From NCBI RefSeq assembly GCF_029968015.1, contig NZ_JASCIS010000010.1, positions 62,001-126,000 on the forward strand: a DNA stretch of 64,000 nt, read 5' to 3'. The number at the start of each line of letters is the position of its first letter. Within the stretch, counting starts at the first letter, position 1. The position numbers and the translations under genes were made by a program. Of this stretch, positions 8,366-18,058 are shown piece after piece. Source of the DNA: Streptomyces luteolus. Lineage in GTDB: Bacteria; Actinomycetota; Actinomycetes; Streptomycetales; Streptomycetaceae. The notes beneath the pieces were generated by a model that searched no databases, was not told the DNA's origin, and saw nothing but the letters and a program-made list of their open reading frames with translations.

Positions 8366-9202
8366 TCAGCGCTTCACAGCCACCCCGCCGAACATCGCCA
8401 CCTCCTCCACCGTCTCGTCGGCGACGTCCGGGTGCCAGCGGTTGCAGGACACGACGCCGGGGCCGATCAGCTCCAAACCGTCGAAGAACTCCGCCACTTG
8501 GGCAGGAGTGCGCTGCGTCAGCTTCGGGGTGCCGTGCTCGTTCCAGAACGCGACGGCCGCGTCCACGTCCGGCATGGCGGGGCTGGTGATGGTGTGCGAG
8601 AGCACGAGGTGGCTGCCGCTGGGCAGGGCGTCCATGATGCGTCGTACGACACCACGGGCCTCCTCCTCGTCCTCGATGAATATGACGACCCCGAGCAGCA
8701 CCAGCGCGACCGGCCGGCTCAGGTCCAGGGTCCTGGCCGCGTGCTCCAGGATCGTGTCCACGTCGCGCAGGTCGGCGTCGAGATACGCGGTCCTGCCCTC
8801 CGGAGTGCTGGTCAGCAGCGCACGCGCGTGCGCGAGCACCAGCGGATCGTTGTCGACGTACACGACACGGCTCTCCGGCGCGAGCGCCTGCGCCACCTCG
8901 TGCGTGTTGTCGGCGGTGGGCAGCCCCGTACCCACGTCCAGGAACTGGCGGATGCCGACCTTGTCCACCAGGTGCCGCACCGCCGCGCCGAGGAAGCGGC
9001 GGTCCGCGCGCGCGTACTCCCCGATGCCCGGGTGCAGTTGCCGGATCTGGTCGCCGGCCGCGCGGTCGACGTCGTAGTTGTCCTTGCCGCCGAGCCAGTA
9101 GTTCCAGATTCGGGCCGTGTGCGGCTGGGCGGTGTTGATCCGGGCGCGCAGCTCGTCGGGGGCCGTCTCGGGGGCCGTCTCGGGGGTGGGTCGCTCAGAC
9201 AT
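8366..9202 (-). CDS. SAM-dependent methyltransferase, DUF574 family
   Basis: 278 aa. The protein has the DUF574 (Methyltransf_19) signature: ARIWNYWLGGKDNYDVDR near residue 30, the SAM-binding loop FLDVGTGLPTADN near 90, and VVYVDNDPLVLAHA near 115. These proteins are abundant in Streptomyces and their substrates are mostly unknown. ATG 9202 has a clear AGGAGG ten bases upstream on the coding strand. It stands alone, divergent from clpP3. Confidence 0.9.
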   Translation of the reverse strand: MSERPTPETAPETAPDELRARINTAQPHTARIWNYWLGGKDNYDVDRAAGDQIRQLHPGIGEYARADRRFLGAAVRHLVDKVGIRQFLDVGTGLPTADNTHEVAQALAPESRVVYVDNDPLVLAHARALLTSTPEGRTAYLDADLRDVDTILEHAARTLDLSRPVALVLLGVVIFIEDEEEARGVVRRIMDALPSGSHLVLSHTITSPAMPDVDAAVAFWNEHGTPKLTQRTPAQVAEFFDGLELIGPGVVSCNRWHPDVADETVEEVAMFGGVAVKR

Positions 9203-9339
9203 GGGTCCTCCTGGTGGCGCTGCTCACGGATCTTCAACAGGCAATGTATGCCGTCGAGTTAAGGGCCGTGTGAGGTGGTCGGGGGCGGACGTGGGGGTGG
9301 CCCGGTGTTGTGCCTGCGTACGGCCGGATCCGCCTTCGC

Positions 9340-9369
9340 TCTGCTGTGGGCAGATCTGCTCAGGGCAGA
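9340..9369 (+). promoter_or_regulatory. Two tandem PopR-type operators upstream of clpP3
   Basis: Two adjacent 15-bp palindromes of the form TCTGCT-N3-GGCAGA lie at 9340-9354 (spacer GTG) and 9355-9369 (spacer CAG), about 125-150 bases upstream of the clpP3 start. From memory, S. lividans PopR binds TCTGCC-N3-GGCAGA boxes in the clpP3 promoter; these differ at one base per half. The popR gene is nearby, which supports the assignment. Confidence 0.8.
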
Positions 9370-9492
9370 GAACTCTGTCCTCGTGGTCGCCGGGGGCCGA
9401 CATTGGGAGTGACCCGCTGACGTGCTGCGACGAAGACGAAGCGGCGAGCGACAAGCGACGAAGTAACGGCGTAACGAAGTGAGGAGGACCCG

Positions 9493-10152
9493 ATGACTAC
9501 GACTTCGCTCACCACCCCCTGGGGCCGGGACGCGAGCCCACGGGCCGAGGAAGGGGACACGGTGCCCACGCGGTTCGACGACCATCTGGCCGCCCAACTC
9601 CTCGGCCAGCGCATCATCGTGCTCGGCACACAGGTCGACGAGGTGTCCGCTAACCGGGTGTGCGCGCAAATGCTGCTGCTGTCGGCCGAGGACCCGCGTA
9701 CCGACATCAGCCTCTACATCAACAGCCCCGGCGGCTCCGTGCACGCCGGCCTCGCCATCTACGACACGATGCAGCTGATCCCGAACGACGTCTCTACGCT
9801 GGCCATGGGTTTCGCCGCCAGCATGGGCCAGTTCCTGCTCGCGGTCGGCACCCCGGGGAAGCGGTACGCCCTGCCCAACGCGCGGATCATGATGCACCAG
9901 CCGTCCGCCGGCATCGGGGGTGCCGTCGCCGACATCGAGATCCAGGCGGAGAACCTGGAGTTCCTGAAGGGTTCCATCGAGCGCATCACGGCCGAGCACA
10001 CCGGACAGTCCGAGGAGACCATCGCGCGCGACGGCGACCGCGACCGCTGGTTCACCGCCGAACAGGCCAAGGACTACGGCATGGTCGACCACGTGGTCAC
10101 CTCGATGGTCGACGTCCGGCCCGCAGCGGCCAGGCAGCGGAGGGGATTCTGA
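9493..10152 (+). CDS. clpP3: ATP-dependent Clp protease proteolytic subunit ClpP3
   Basis: 219 aa ClpP serine protease subunit. The full catalytic triad is present: Ser in GFAASMGQF, His in [10 protein letters not shown], and Asp in DGDRDRW. The Gly-rich handle region ([14 protein letters not shown]) is intact, and a short N-terminal extension of about 25 residues precedes the core. GAGGAGG lies just upstream of ATG 9493. It is the first gene of the clpP3-clpP4 operon (2 bases between them). In S. lividans this operon is activated by PopR when ClpP1/P2 activity falls and serves as a backup protease; the same logic is inferred here from the operators and popR. Confidence 0.93.
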   Translation: MTTTSLTTPWGRDASPRAEEGDTVPTRFDDHLAAQLLGQRIIVLGTQVDEVSANRVCAQMLLLSAEDPRTDISLYINSPGGSVHAGLAIYDTMQLIPNDVSTLAMGFAASMGQFLLAVGTPGKRYALPNARIMMHQPSAGIGGAVADIEIQAENLEFLKGSIERITAEHTGQSEETIARDGDRDRWFTAEQAKDYGMVDHVVTSMVDVRPAAARQRRGF

Positions 10153-10154
10153 GC

Positions 10155-10769
10155 ATGGGTACGTACACGATCCCGAACGTCGTCGAGCGCACCCCGCAGG
10201 GCGAGCGGTCCTACGACGTCTTCAGCAGACTGCTCTCCGAGCGCATCATCTTCCTCGGCACGGAGATCGACGACGGCGTCGCCAACGTCGTCATCGCGCA
10301 ACTCCTGCACTTGGAGGCGTCCAACCCGGGCCAGGAGATCGCCATCTACATCAACTCCCCGGGCGGATCGTTCACTTCACTCATGGCCATCTACGACACG
10401 ATGACCTTCGTCGGCGCTCCCATCTCCACGTTCTGTGTGGGCCAGGCCGCGTCCACGGCCGCCGTGCTCCTTGCCGGGGGCGACAAGGGCAGGCGCTTCG
10501 TCCTGGACCACTCCCGCGTACTGCTCGGCCAGCCCGCGAGCGGTGGACAGCGCGGGACGGTCGCCGACCTGCGCGTCCAGGCCAAGGAGATGATCCGGAT
10601 CCGCGCCCAGATCGAGGAGGTGCTCGCCCAGCACACCGGGCACGCGGTGGCGACCCTGCGCCAGGACATGGACCGCGACAAAGTCTTCACGGCCCAGGAG
10701 GCAGTGGCGTACGGCCTCGCGGACGAGGTCCTGACACGTCGGACGGAGGGGGCGCGGGGACTGGGTTAG
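10155..10769 (+). CDS. clpP4: Clp protease subunit ClpP4 with a missing catalytic histidine
   Basis: 204 aa. The ClpP fold is clear ([44 protein letters not shown]). The nucleophile Ser (in GQAAST) and the Asp (second D of DMDRD) align with E. coli Ser97 and Asp171, but the residue aligned with catalytic His122 is Gly: RVLLGQPAS replaces the usual MHQP. On this evidence the subunit should be inactive alone and act as a structural partner of ClpP3 in a mixed barrel, comparable to cyanobacterial ClpR. ATG 10155 starts 2 bases after the clpP3 stop, implying translational coupling. Confidence 0.92.
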   Translation: MGTYTIPNVVERTPQGERSYDVFSRLLSERIIFLGTEIDDGVANVVIAQLLHLEASNPGQEIAIYINSPGGSFTSLMAIYDTMTFVGAPISTFCVGQAASTAAVLLAGGDKGRRFVLDHSRVLLGQPASGGQRGTVADLRVQAKEMIRIRAQIEEVLAQHTGHAVATLRQDMDRDKVFTAQEAVAYGLADEVLTRRTEGARGLG

Positions 10770-10819
10770 GGCGTACGGGGACGGGCCTGGCTGGTGCGTA
10801 CGGGAGCGAGCCTGGCCAG

Positions 10820-10859
10820 GGCGTACGGGGGCCGGGCCAGGGCCCGGCCCCCGTACGCC
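10820..10859. terminator. Strong bidirectional terminator between clpP4 and popR
   Basis: A 19-bp perfect stem (10820-10838 with 10841-10859, starting GGCGTACGGGGGCC) and a 2-base nominal loop sits in the 99-bp gap between the convergent clpP4 and popR stops. Partial copies of the GTACGGG segment precede it. Confidence 0.85.
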
Positions 10860-10868
10860 GACCTCGGC

Positions 10869-11510
10869 TCAGGCCGCCAGCCGCATCCGGTTCCGGTGAA
10901 TGCTCGCCGTCGGGCCCGTGATGCGCGCACCGGAACGTCCACCGGCCCCGCTGACCGGGCCCGCGCCGGCGAGCCGGATGATCTCCGCGTGCCCTCGGGA
11001 GAGCAGATCGGTCAGGCTCAGGCCCAAGGCGCGTGCGGCAGCGGCCAGCACCTCGGACGAGGCCTCCTTACGGCCCCGCTCCAACTCCGAGAGATACGGG
11101 ACCGAGATCCGGGCGGCGTCCGCCACGTCCTTCAACGTCCGCTCCTGAACGAGCCGTTCATGCCGCAGCACATCACCCACGATGTCCCGCCACAGGGGCT
11201 CCTTGGTGGGGGCCTTGGGCGTGGGAGCCGTGGGAGCTGTGGGAGCTACGGGGGACGTTTGGGTTGCGGGCGTTGCGGGCGTTGCGGGCGTTGCGGGCGT
11301 TGCGGGCACGGCCGGGGCCTCGGGCGTCGAGAGGGCGGGGCGCAGCGGTATCACCTGGGCGTCACGGGTCTCGCCCGACTTGTGGGAGTCATGGGCCCTG
11401 TGGCCCGCACGCGGACCCCGGACGACCGGGACTACGGACCGGCCCTGGCCCGTGCAGGTGACGCGGCCGTCTCGCGCCTCGAGTGCTTTCGTCGGCTCTT
11501 CGCTGCTCAC
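10869..11510 (-). CDS. popR: PopR, HTH activator of the clpP3-clpP4 operon
   Basis: About 213 aa from GTG 11510. An XRE-type helix-turn-helix lies near residues 130-185 (ERTLKDVADAARISVPYLSE, LERGRKEASSEVLAAAARAL), preceded by a proline/alanine/threonine linker made of 9-bp DNA repeats (PATPATPAT). The protein ends RMRLAA; in S. lividans the C-terminal alanines of PopR are a degradation signal for ClpP1/P2, so the LAA end fits the known circuit. The start is uncertain: GTG 11510 follows a TACCCT box by about seven bases and may be leaderless; GTG 11354 would also leave the HTH intact. It lies downstream of clpX on the same strand and convergent to clpP4. Confidence 0.85.
   Translation of the reverse strand: MSSEEPTKALEARDGRVTCTGQGRSVVPVVRGPRAGHRAHDSHKSGETRDAQVIPLRPALSTPEAPAVPATPATPATPATPATQTSPVAPTAPTAPTPKAPTKEPLWRDIVGDVLRHERLVQERTLKDVADAARISVPYLSELERGRKEASSEVLAAAARALGLSLTDLLSRGHAEIIRLAGAGPVSGAGGRSGARITGPTASIHRNRMRLAA
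11263..11307 (-). repeat. 9-bp tandem repeat, five copies, inside popR
   Basis: GTTGCGGGC repeats five times without change on the plus strand, encoding PAT/ATP tripeptides in the PopR linker. A second 9-bp series (GTGGGAGC plus one base) occupies 11221-11247. Confidence 0.9.
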
Positions 11511-11652
11511 CGTTTCAGGGTAGGAGCGGAGGACCGGCTGAGGGGCAGGTTCCGTTCTGCCAACAGCGAAGCTGTGAGGTCGGGGCATGAGAAAGAGGCG
11601 GGGGCACGAGAGAGACGAGGGGGCGTGGCCGCACACGGATCGTGAGGTGGTC

Positions 11653-12966
<1,314 letters not shown>

Positions 12967-13069
12967 TCGTACCTCAAATGCCGGGATCAGATGACGTCAC
13001 CATGTGAAACGAAGGTATCCTGCGCCGTGACGGACGGCAATCCATACAGGGCATCAGCGAGTGAGGGCA

Positions 13070-14323
13070 ATGGGTCGGCTCAGCAGGGCGCAATTGCAGC
13101 AACTCAATCGCGCCAAGGTCCTTGCGGCGGCCCGGGAGGAGTTCACCGCTCGCGGCTATCCCGGCGCGAAGGTCGACAGCATTGCCGAACGCGCGGGCCT
13201 CACTCGCGGCGCCGTCTACTCCAACTTCCCCGGAAAGAGGGCCCTTTACTTTGCGGTCCTCGCGGAGCTGGCCGAGTCCGCACCCGAAACGTCCACCAGC
13301 CTCGCGGTCGACTGCACGCCCCGCAGCGCCCTCGCCCTCTTCGCCCGCACGTGGACGGCCCGCCTGCCGCTCGCCGGTGACCGTGCGTCGTACGACGGCG
13401 CTTCGTACGACGGCGCTTCGTCCGGCGATGACCTCCTCGACGGGGGGCTCGCGCGGCTGGACACCCACCTCATGTCCGAAGTGCTCGCCGACGAGCGAAC
13501 CCGCCGACCGTACGGCCAACTCCTGAAGTTGGACGCCCTTCTGCTCGGTCTCGCCCTCGAACAGCTGCTGCCCGTCCGCGCACCCTCCGATCACGAAGGC
13601 CCGGCCGAGGGCCCCCGCATGGTGCGCGTGGCGGAATCCGTACTGACCTCGCTCCACGGAGCACGCCAACTGGCCGATGCCGCACCCGGGTTCATCGAAC
13701 CCTTCACCGTGATCCACGCCTGCGAACGGTTCGCCGACGCCACCCCGCACGACACCTGGGCCCCGCCACATCTCCCTTACGTGCCCCGAGCACGACCCGT
13801 GGACGATCCATGGCCCTGCGCCTCGGCCTTCGACGTCTCCCCGACAGGCTCGCGGGCGGGCTCGCGGGCGGGTGCGGACCCGGCCGCGAACCCTGCGTTC
13901 GTGGATGCGGTGCGCGGAACCCCTGCCCGCCTCGGCGCCGACGGCGTACTCGCTGTGCTCGGCCTGCACCGCCTGGAAGCCGTGGAGGAGGCGGTACGGT
14001 CGGCGCCGCCCGGTGCCACGGTGACCGTGGCACTCGTCTCCGGCTGCCCGGACGAACTTATTCCGCTCGCACGCCTCACAATCGCCGACGTCGTGAGCTG
14101 TTTGCGTGCCTCCTTCCCCGTCGCATCCTGGCCGCGACTCCAGGTGGTGTACGACGCCTCGGGCTCCCTCGCCTCCGCAGCAGGTCTTCCCGCGGTGAGC
14201 GATGGCACAGAGGCCGCCGTACGGATCGCCGGCGGCCGCATCGTCGCCCGCGCCGACGGCCGAGGCGCCTGCCACGCGGCGGCGACGGCAGGTCTGGCCC
14301 GTCCCGTCCCGGCCTCCGGCTGA
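13070..14323 (+). CDS. TetR-family regulator fused to a thioredoxin-like domain
   Basis: 417 aa, about twice the usual TetR length. The N-terminal 60 residues are a TetR DNA-binding domain (RAKVLAAAREEFTARGYPG, then SIAERAGLTRGAVYSNFPGK). After the ligand domain and a Pro-rich linker, residues about 290-410 have a thioredoxin/peroxiredoxin-like pattern: GVLAVLGLHRLEAVEEAV, ATVTVALVSGCPDEL, LQVVYDASGSLASAAGLP, VRIAGGRIVARADG. The usual CxxC is absent, so a sensory rather than redox-catalytic role is inferred. GTG 13061 is an alternative start; ATG 13070 (MGRLSR) matches the typical family start. Divergent from clpX with about 100 bases between. Confidence 0.82.
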   Translation: MGRLSRAQLQQLNRAKVLAAAREEFTARGYPGAKVDSIAERAGLTRGAVYSNFPGKRALYFAVLAELAESAPETSTSLAVDCTPRSALALFARTWTARLPLAGDRASYDGASYDGASSGDDLLDGGLARLDTHLMSEVLADERTRRPYGQLLKLDALLLGLALEQLLPVRAPSDHEGPAEGPRMVRVAESVLTSLHGARQLADAAPGFIEPFTVIHACERFADATPHDTWAPPHLPYVPRARPVDDPWPCASAFDVSPTGSRAGSRAGADPAANPAFVDAVRGTPARLGADGVLAVLGLHRLEAVEEAVRSAPPGATVTVALVSGCPDELIPLARLTIADVVSCLRASFPVASWPRLQVVYDASGSLASAAGLPAVSDGTEAAVRIAGGRIVARADGRGACHAAATAGLARPVPASG

Positions 14324-14476
14324 CCCGGCCCACTGGGGGCGCCGGGTCCGTCCGGGCCAGGAGGCCGAAGGTCGCGTCCTGGTACTTGATGGGCGCTGTG
14401 GGAGCCAGCGGCTGTGTCCACCCGGGCTGCTTGCGCGGGTGGGGTCCTGCCAGGGCCAGACCTCGCACTGTTTCCG

Positions 14477-14525
14477 TAGCCGTAGCCGTAGCCGTAGCCG
14501 TAGCCGTAGCCGTAGCCGTAGCTGC
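14477..14525. repeat. 6-bp tandem repeat in an otherwise featureless 397-bp gap
   Basis: CCGTAG repeats about eight times between the TetR gene stop (14323) and the Nudix gene start (14721). I see no convincing ORF, RNA gene or hairpin in the rest of this gap. Confidence 0.8.
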
Positions 14526-14720
14526 AGTTGCATCCGCAGCCAAAAGCCCGACCAGGCAGCCATCTGCACGGCAACGATTCCTGGCGGGCCAGGCCTTTCT
14601 CGTCGCCGCTTTCGATCGGCCGGAGCAGCAGCGATACGGTGACCTTGATCGCCGAGACCCGATGCCCCTGTCGTACGCACTACGGAACTCGGCTGCCGTA
14701 CGCGCAGGTTGGAGGCCGCC

Positions 14721-15221
14721 GTGTCCAGGAACAACATGTCCGAGTCCGCTGCCCCCAAGGCCGAGAGGGTCGAGCGGGCCTTCCCCGCGCCGAACGGCGT
14801 CACCGGCGTCGGCGTCATCGTTGTCGACGATCAGGAGCGCATCCTCCTCGGGCTCGGCCACGACGACCGTTGGGAGCTTCCCGGAGGGAAGGTCGACGCG
14901 GGGGAGAGCTTCGAGCAGAGCGCGGCCCGCGAACTCGCCGAGGAGACCGCCTTGTCGGTGTCTCCCGAAGACGTCCAGGTCGTTGCCGTGGTTGTCGACG
15001 GCAAGCAGGGCGTCACCAGACTGTCCGCCGCGGCGGTCGTGTCGGCGCCCGCGGGAGCCGTCGCCGAGGTGACCGAACCGGACAAGATCGTGCGGTGGGC
15101 GTGGACGGCCCTCGACGCCCTCCCCGCCGATCTCTTCGAGCCGTCCGTCGGCGTGCTCGCCGCCTGGCGCCAGGATCTCGACGTACCGGCGCAGGACGCT
15201 CACCGCTATCGCATGGCCTGA
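14721..15221 (+). CDS. Nudix hydrolase
   Basis: 166 aa. The Nudix box is complete: GGKVDAGESFEQSAARELAE followed by ET, giving the G-x5-E-x7-REL-x-EE pattern that binds catalytic magnesium, near residues 55-77. The preceding strand VTGVGVIVVDDQERILLGL is typical of the fold. Members hydrolyse nucleoside diphosphates linked to another group; this one could be a MutT-like housecleaning enzyme, but the substrate is not readable. GTG 14721 has GGAGG six bases upstream and is preferred over the more upstream TTG and the ATG nine... codons further in (about 14736). Confidence 0.88.
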   Translation: MSRNNMSESAAPKAERVERAFPAPNGVTGVGVIVVDDQERILLGLGHDDRWELPGGKVDAGESFEQSAARELAEETALSVSPEDVQVVAVVVDGKQGVTRLSAAAVVSAPAGAVAEVTEPDKIVRWAWTALDALPADLFEPSVGVLAAWRQDLDVPAQDAHRYRMA

Positions 15222-15332
15222 GATCGCGGCGGAGGAGGTGCGGCCGGTTCGGGAGCGGTGGCGGCGGCAGGTTCGCGTCACCTTTCCGTGTCGAGGCCCT
15301 CGTCTGCCTCCCCGTGAGTAGCTTGAGGCCTC

Positions 15333-16154
15333 ATGGACCGCGAGAAGATCACGCTGACCGGCGCTCAGGAGACCATGCTGGCCACCCTTTACGGGCGCGC
15401 CCTGGACAGCCGTTCGCCACGCTCCGTCCTGCACGACGACGAGGCGGCCCGCGCCGTGCGCCGCATCGACTACGACTTCCGCAAGACCGGCGTCAAAGGC
15501 GCCTCCGCTGTGGGCGTCGCCCTCAGAGCCCGCCAACTCGACGACTGGACCCGGGAGTTCCTCGCCGACCAGCCCTCGGCCACTGTGCTCCACCTGGCCT
15601 GCGGCCTGGACACGCGCGTGCACCGGATCGCGCCCCCGCCGAGCGTGCGGTGGATCGATGTGGACTTTCCCGAAGTGATCGAACTGCGCGGCCGGTTGCT
15701 CAGCGAACCCGACGGCGTGGACTACCGCGTGATCGGTTCCTCCGTCACCGAGGAAGGCTGGCTCGAACAAGTCCCCGCGGACCGCCCCACCGTGGCGGTC
15801 TTCGAGGGCCTCTCCATGTACCTGCGCGAGGGCGAAGCCCGCCGTCTCATCCAGGGGGTCACCGCCCGCTTCCCCAGCGGCCGCCTGCTCTTCGACGTGT
15901 ACGGCTCGGCCGGCATCCGGCTGCAGAAATGGGTGCCCGCCGTGCGCAACGCCGGCGCGACGCTCCACTGGGGAGTCGACGATCCCCAAGCTCTGGAGTC
16001 CTGGGCCCCAGGGCTCACCCTGCTCGACTCGGTGCGGAGCGTCGAGGTGCCAGGGCTTGACCATCTGCCCCCATCGGGCCGTCTCGGCATGCGGCTGCTC
16101 GCCCGTATCCCGGTGATGCGCGACGTCGGCCGCATGCTGCGGTACGGGTTCTGA
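15333..16154 (+). CDS. Class I SAM-dependent methyltransferase, leucine carboxyl methyltransferase family
   Basis: 273 aa of the LCM/PPM1-like family common in actinobacteria. Landmarks are RRIDYDFRKTG near residue 43, the SAM loop VLHLACGLDTRVHRI near 88, IDVDFPEVIELR near 110 and the characteristic FEGLSMYLREGEARRLI near 155. Substrates of bacterial members include small hydroxy or carboxy compounds and polyketide intermediates; none can be inferred here. ATG 15333 follows TAGCTTGAGGCCTC with no strong ribosome site. Stands alone between the Nudix gene and a repeat-rich gap. Confidence 0.88.
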   Translation: MDREKITLTGAQETMLATLYGRALDSRSPRSVLHDDEAARAVRRIDYDFRKTGVKGASAVGVALRARQLDDWTREFLADQPSATVLHLACGLDTRVHRIAPPPSVRWIDVDFPEVIELRGRLLSEPDGVDYRVIGSSVTEEGWLEQVPADRPTVAVFEGLSMYLREGEARRLIQGVTARFPSGRLLFDVYGSAGIRLQKWVPAVRNAGATLHWGVDDPQALESWAPGLTLLDSVRSVEVPGLDHLPPSGRLGMRLLARIPVMRDVGRMLRYGF

Positions 16155-16263
16155 ACTCTGGAAGGCTGCAGAACCCAGGCGGCGAAGCAGCGAGCGGAGT
16201 AAGAGCCTCAGGCGGTCAAGGAGCCGGTCAGGGAACCGGGAGGGGGGCCCGGAGAGAGACGGA

Positions 16264-16326
16264 GCGGACCCTCGGGGAGGAAAGGCGGACCCTCGGAGGG
16301 GAAAGGCGGACCCTCGGGGAGCGAAG
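16264..16326. repeat. 21-bp tandem repeat, three copies
   Basis: Units beginning GCGGACCCTCGGGGAGGAAA start at 16264, 16285 and 16306, in the gap after the LCM methyltransferase and before the tyrosine phosphatase gene. Confidence 0.88.
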
Positions 16327-16379
16327 CGGCATGCGGCATTCCGTGGCGGCCCGCCTGAGGCGCCACTTAGCGTAGGTGC

Positions 16380-16811
16380 GTGATCGAGTCCTGGAATCCG
16401 GCAGAAACCGGAGTGCTGAGCCTGCCGTCGGGCCGCCTGGTGCGCGGGCGCGCCCTGCGGAAGCCGTCGCCTGAGGGGCCCCTGCCCACGTACTCCGTGC
16501 TGCTGCTCGGCAAGCAGCCGACCGCGACGGAATGGGAGTCCCGCTGGCTGCGCTGGCCCGACTTCCGGCTGCCCAGCGATCGGGCCGAGGCCGCCGCCGT
16601 GCTCCGTAACGTCTGGGAGCGCGCCGCGTCCGAGCGGGTCGAGGTCGCTTGTGGCGGCGGTCGCGGCCGCACCGGCACAGCGCTGGCCTGTCTCGCCGTC
16701 CTGGACGGCGTACCGCCCACGGAAGCGGTGGACTTCGTGCGCCGCCACTATGACCGGCATGCCGTGGAGACGCCCTGGCAGCGTCGGTACGTACGCACCT
16801 TCAGAGGGTGA
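16380..16811 (+). CDS. Protein-tyrosine-phosphatase-like protein
   Basis: 143 aa. The phosphatase P-loop is visible as ACGGGRGRTGTALA near residue 95, giving C-x5-R followed by TG, the cysteine-dependent phosphatase signature. An upstream LRWPDFRLPSD segment sits where the general-acid loop usually lies. The size is that of a minimal dual-specificity type phosphatase. GTG 16380 lies about 10 bases after TAGCGTAGG, so the transcript may be leaderless. The substrate (protein tyrosine or a small phosphate) is unknown. Confidence 0.82.
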   Translation: MIESWNPAETGVLSLPSGRLVRGRALRKPSPEGPLPTYSVLLLGKQPTATEWESRWLRWPDFRLPSDRAEAAAVLRNVWERAASERVEVACGGGRGRTGTALACLAVLDGVPPTEAVDFVRRHYDRHAVETPWQRRYVRTFRG

Positions 16812-17389
16812 CTGCTTGCTGTTGTGGCTGTAAGGCATGGGCATGAATGCTCGCCTTCGCTGAGTCTGGCCGCAGAGCGGCGTGATGGAGAACCGGACGG
16901 TCTGAACGGTTGGCCGTGCCGATGTCGACACGCAGGGATTCAGCCGGGATGCGCGGTGCGCGCAACTGATGGGTCGCTCGTAAGCGGTCGGACGCGGGGA
17001 GAGAAGCGAAGAGGGGGCGGGGGAGGGGAGAAGCGGCGGGAGCTCGGTGGCACTTACGTGCCTTGTGCTGCTCCCGCTCCGGCTCTCCCGTCGTCCCGCC
17101 TCCGCCGGCCCGTGGATTGACGGGCTCGGCCAGTGCAGCGGAGCGGGCTCTCTGCCTTTGCGCGGCCGACAAGTCGAGGGGTGTCGGGCCCTCGATCTGC
17201 CATGTCGAAGAAGGTAACAGCCGCCACTGACAACGGACTTGGCAGCGGCCTGACCAGGCATTTCGGCAAGCGGTGCGGAGCTGGCGTCCGGGATCGCGGG
17301 TAAACGCCCGTCTCTGCACGAAATGAGTCACTCTTTCGTGAATCGTTCCGTGGTCGGCCACAGGGTAGAGCATCACGCGGAGGCGAGCC
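16812..17389. other. 578-bp gap without a convincing gene
   Basis: Open frames cross this stretch on both strands, but third-position G+C is not biased in any of them and none has a recognisable domain. I see no tRNA-like cloverleaf, CRISPR or IS end. A purine-rich segment (about 16995-17045) is the only notable compositional feature. The promoter of the PDZ gene must lie near its right end. Confidence 0.5.
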
Positions 17390-18043
17390 ATGGAAGAGAC
17401 AGTGTTGCGTCCCAAGCCGATGCCCGGCCATGCCGGCGAGACCGCGGCCGGGTGTCGGCCCCGACCCGTCCGGCGGCGCGGCAGACGGCTGTTGACCGCT
17501 CTGCTCGGCGTTCTCGTCGCCGTGATGCTCGTGCTTGCCGGCGTCGGCCTGGGCACCGTCGGGGCGACGGTCATCGGTATGAGCCGTCTTGCCGACCTGA
17601 AGCAGCAGGCTTCAGGAGGTCAACTGGCTGTTTCGCCAGGAGAGTTGGGCAATGCTGGTCGGAAGGGGGCTTCGCGCGACTCCGGCCCGCCGTCGAGCCA
17701 GAAGCCGCAAGGCGGCCAGGAGGGGGCGGTAGGAGGGAAGGCGGCTGTGAACGCGGACGCCTCAAGCGACATGGCACGCGCCACGCTCGGTGTGGAGGTC
17801 GTCGACCTGCCGACAGGCTCCGGCGCGCGAATCGTCGGCGTGCATGTTCCCGGGCCTGCCCACGCTGCAGGCCTGGTGCGCGGCGATGTGATCCTCGCGG
17901 TCGGCGACGGGCGGACAGCGTCCGCGGCCGCACTGGCCGCGGCCGTGGCGAAGGCGCGTCCCGGAGTCGCCCTCACGTTGAGCGTGCGAAACCGCGCCGG
18001 TGAGCGCCGGTCGCTCGTCGTCACGCCCGGCGTGGCGACGTAG
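17390..18043 (+). CDS. Membrane-anchored PDZ-domain protein
   Basis: 217 aa. A basic N-terminus (RPRPVRRRGRRL) is followed by one membrane segment at about residues 35-62 (LLTALLGVLVAVMLVLAGVG), then a low-complexity Gly/Ser/Gln-rich linker to about residue 120. The C-terminal 90 residues form a PDZ domain: LGVEVVDLPTGSGARIVGV, then AHAAGLVRGDVILAVGDGR. This is the architecture of HtrA/RIP-type PDZ modules without a protease domain, so it may present substrates or tether partners outside the membrane. GGAGG lies eight bases before ATG 17390. Convergent with the phosphodiesterase gene, 15 bases apart. Confidence 0.83.
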   Translation: MEETVLRPKPMPGHAGETAAGCRPRPVRRRGRRLLTALLGVLVAVMLVLAGVGLGTVGATVIGMSRLADLKQQASGGQLAVSPGELGNAGRKGASRDSGPPSSQKPQGGQEGAVGGKAAVNADASSDMARATLGVEVVDLPTGSGARIVGVHVPGPAHAAGLVRGDVILAVGDGRTASAAALAAAVAKARPGVALTLSVRNRAGERRSLVVTPGVAT

Positions 18044-18058
18044 CCCGACCTGGGTTGT

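Noticed and set aside
14076..17261. A 1061-codon frame on the minus strand
   Set aside because: Shadow of the TetR, Nudix, methyltransferase and phosphatase genes; composition is Arg/Pro/Gly-rich without a fold.
16801..17574. A 257-codon minus-strand frame filling the 578-bp gap
   Set aside because: No third-position bias, no ribosome site and no domain; it also runs into the PDZ gene antisense.
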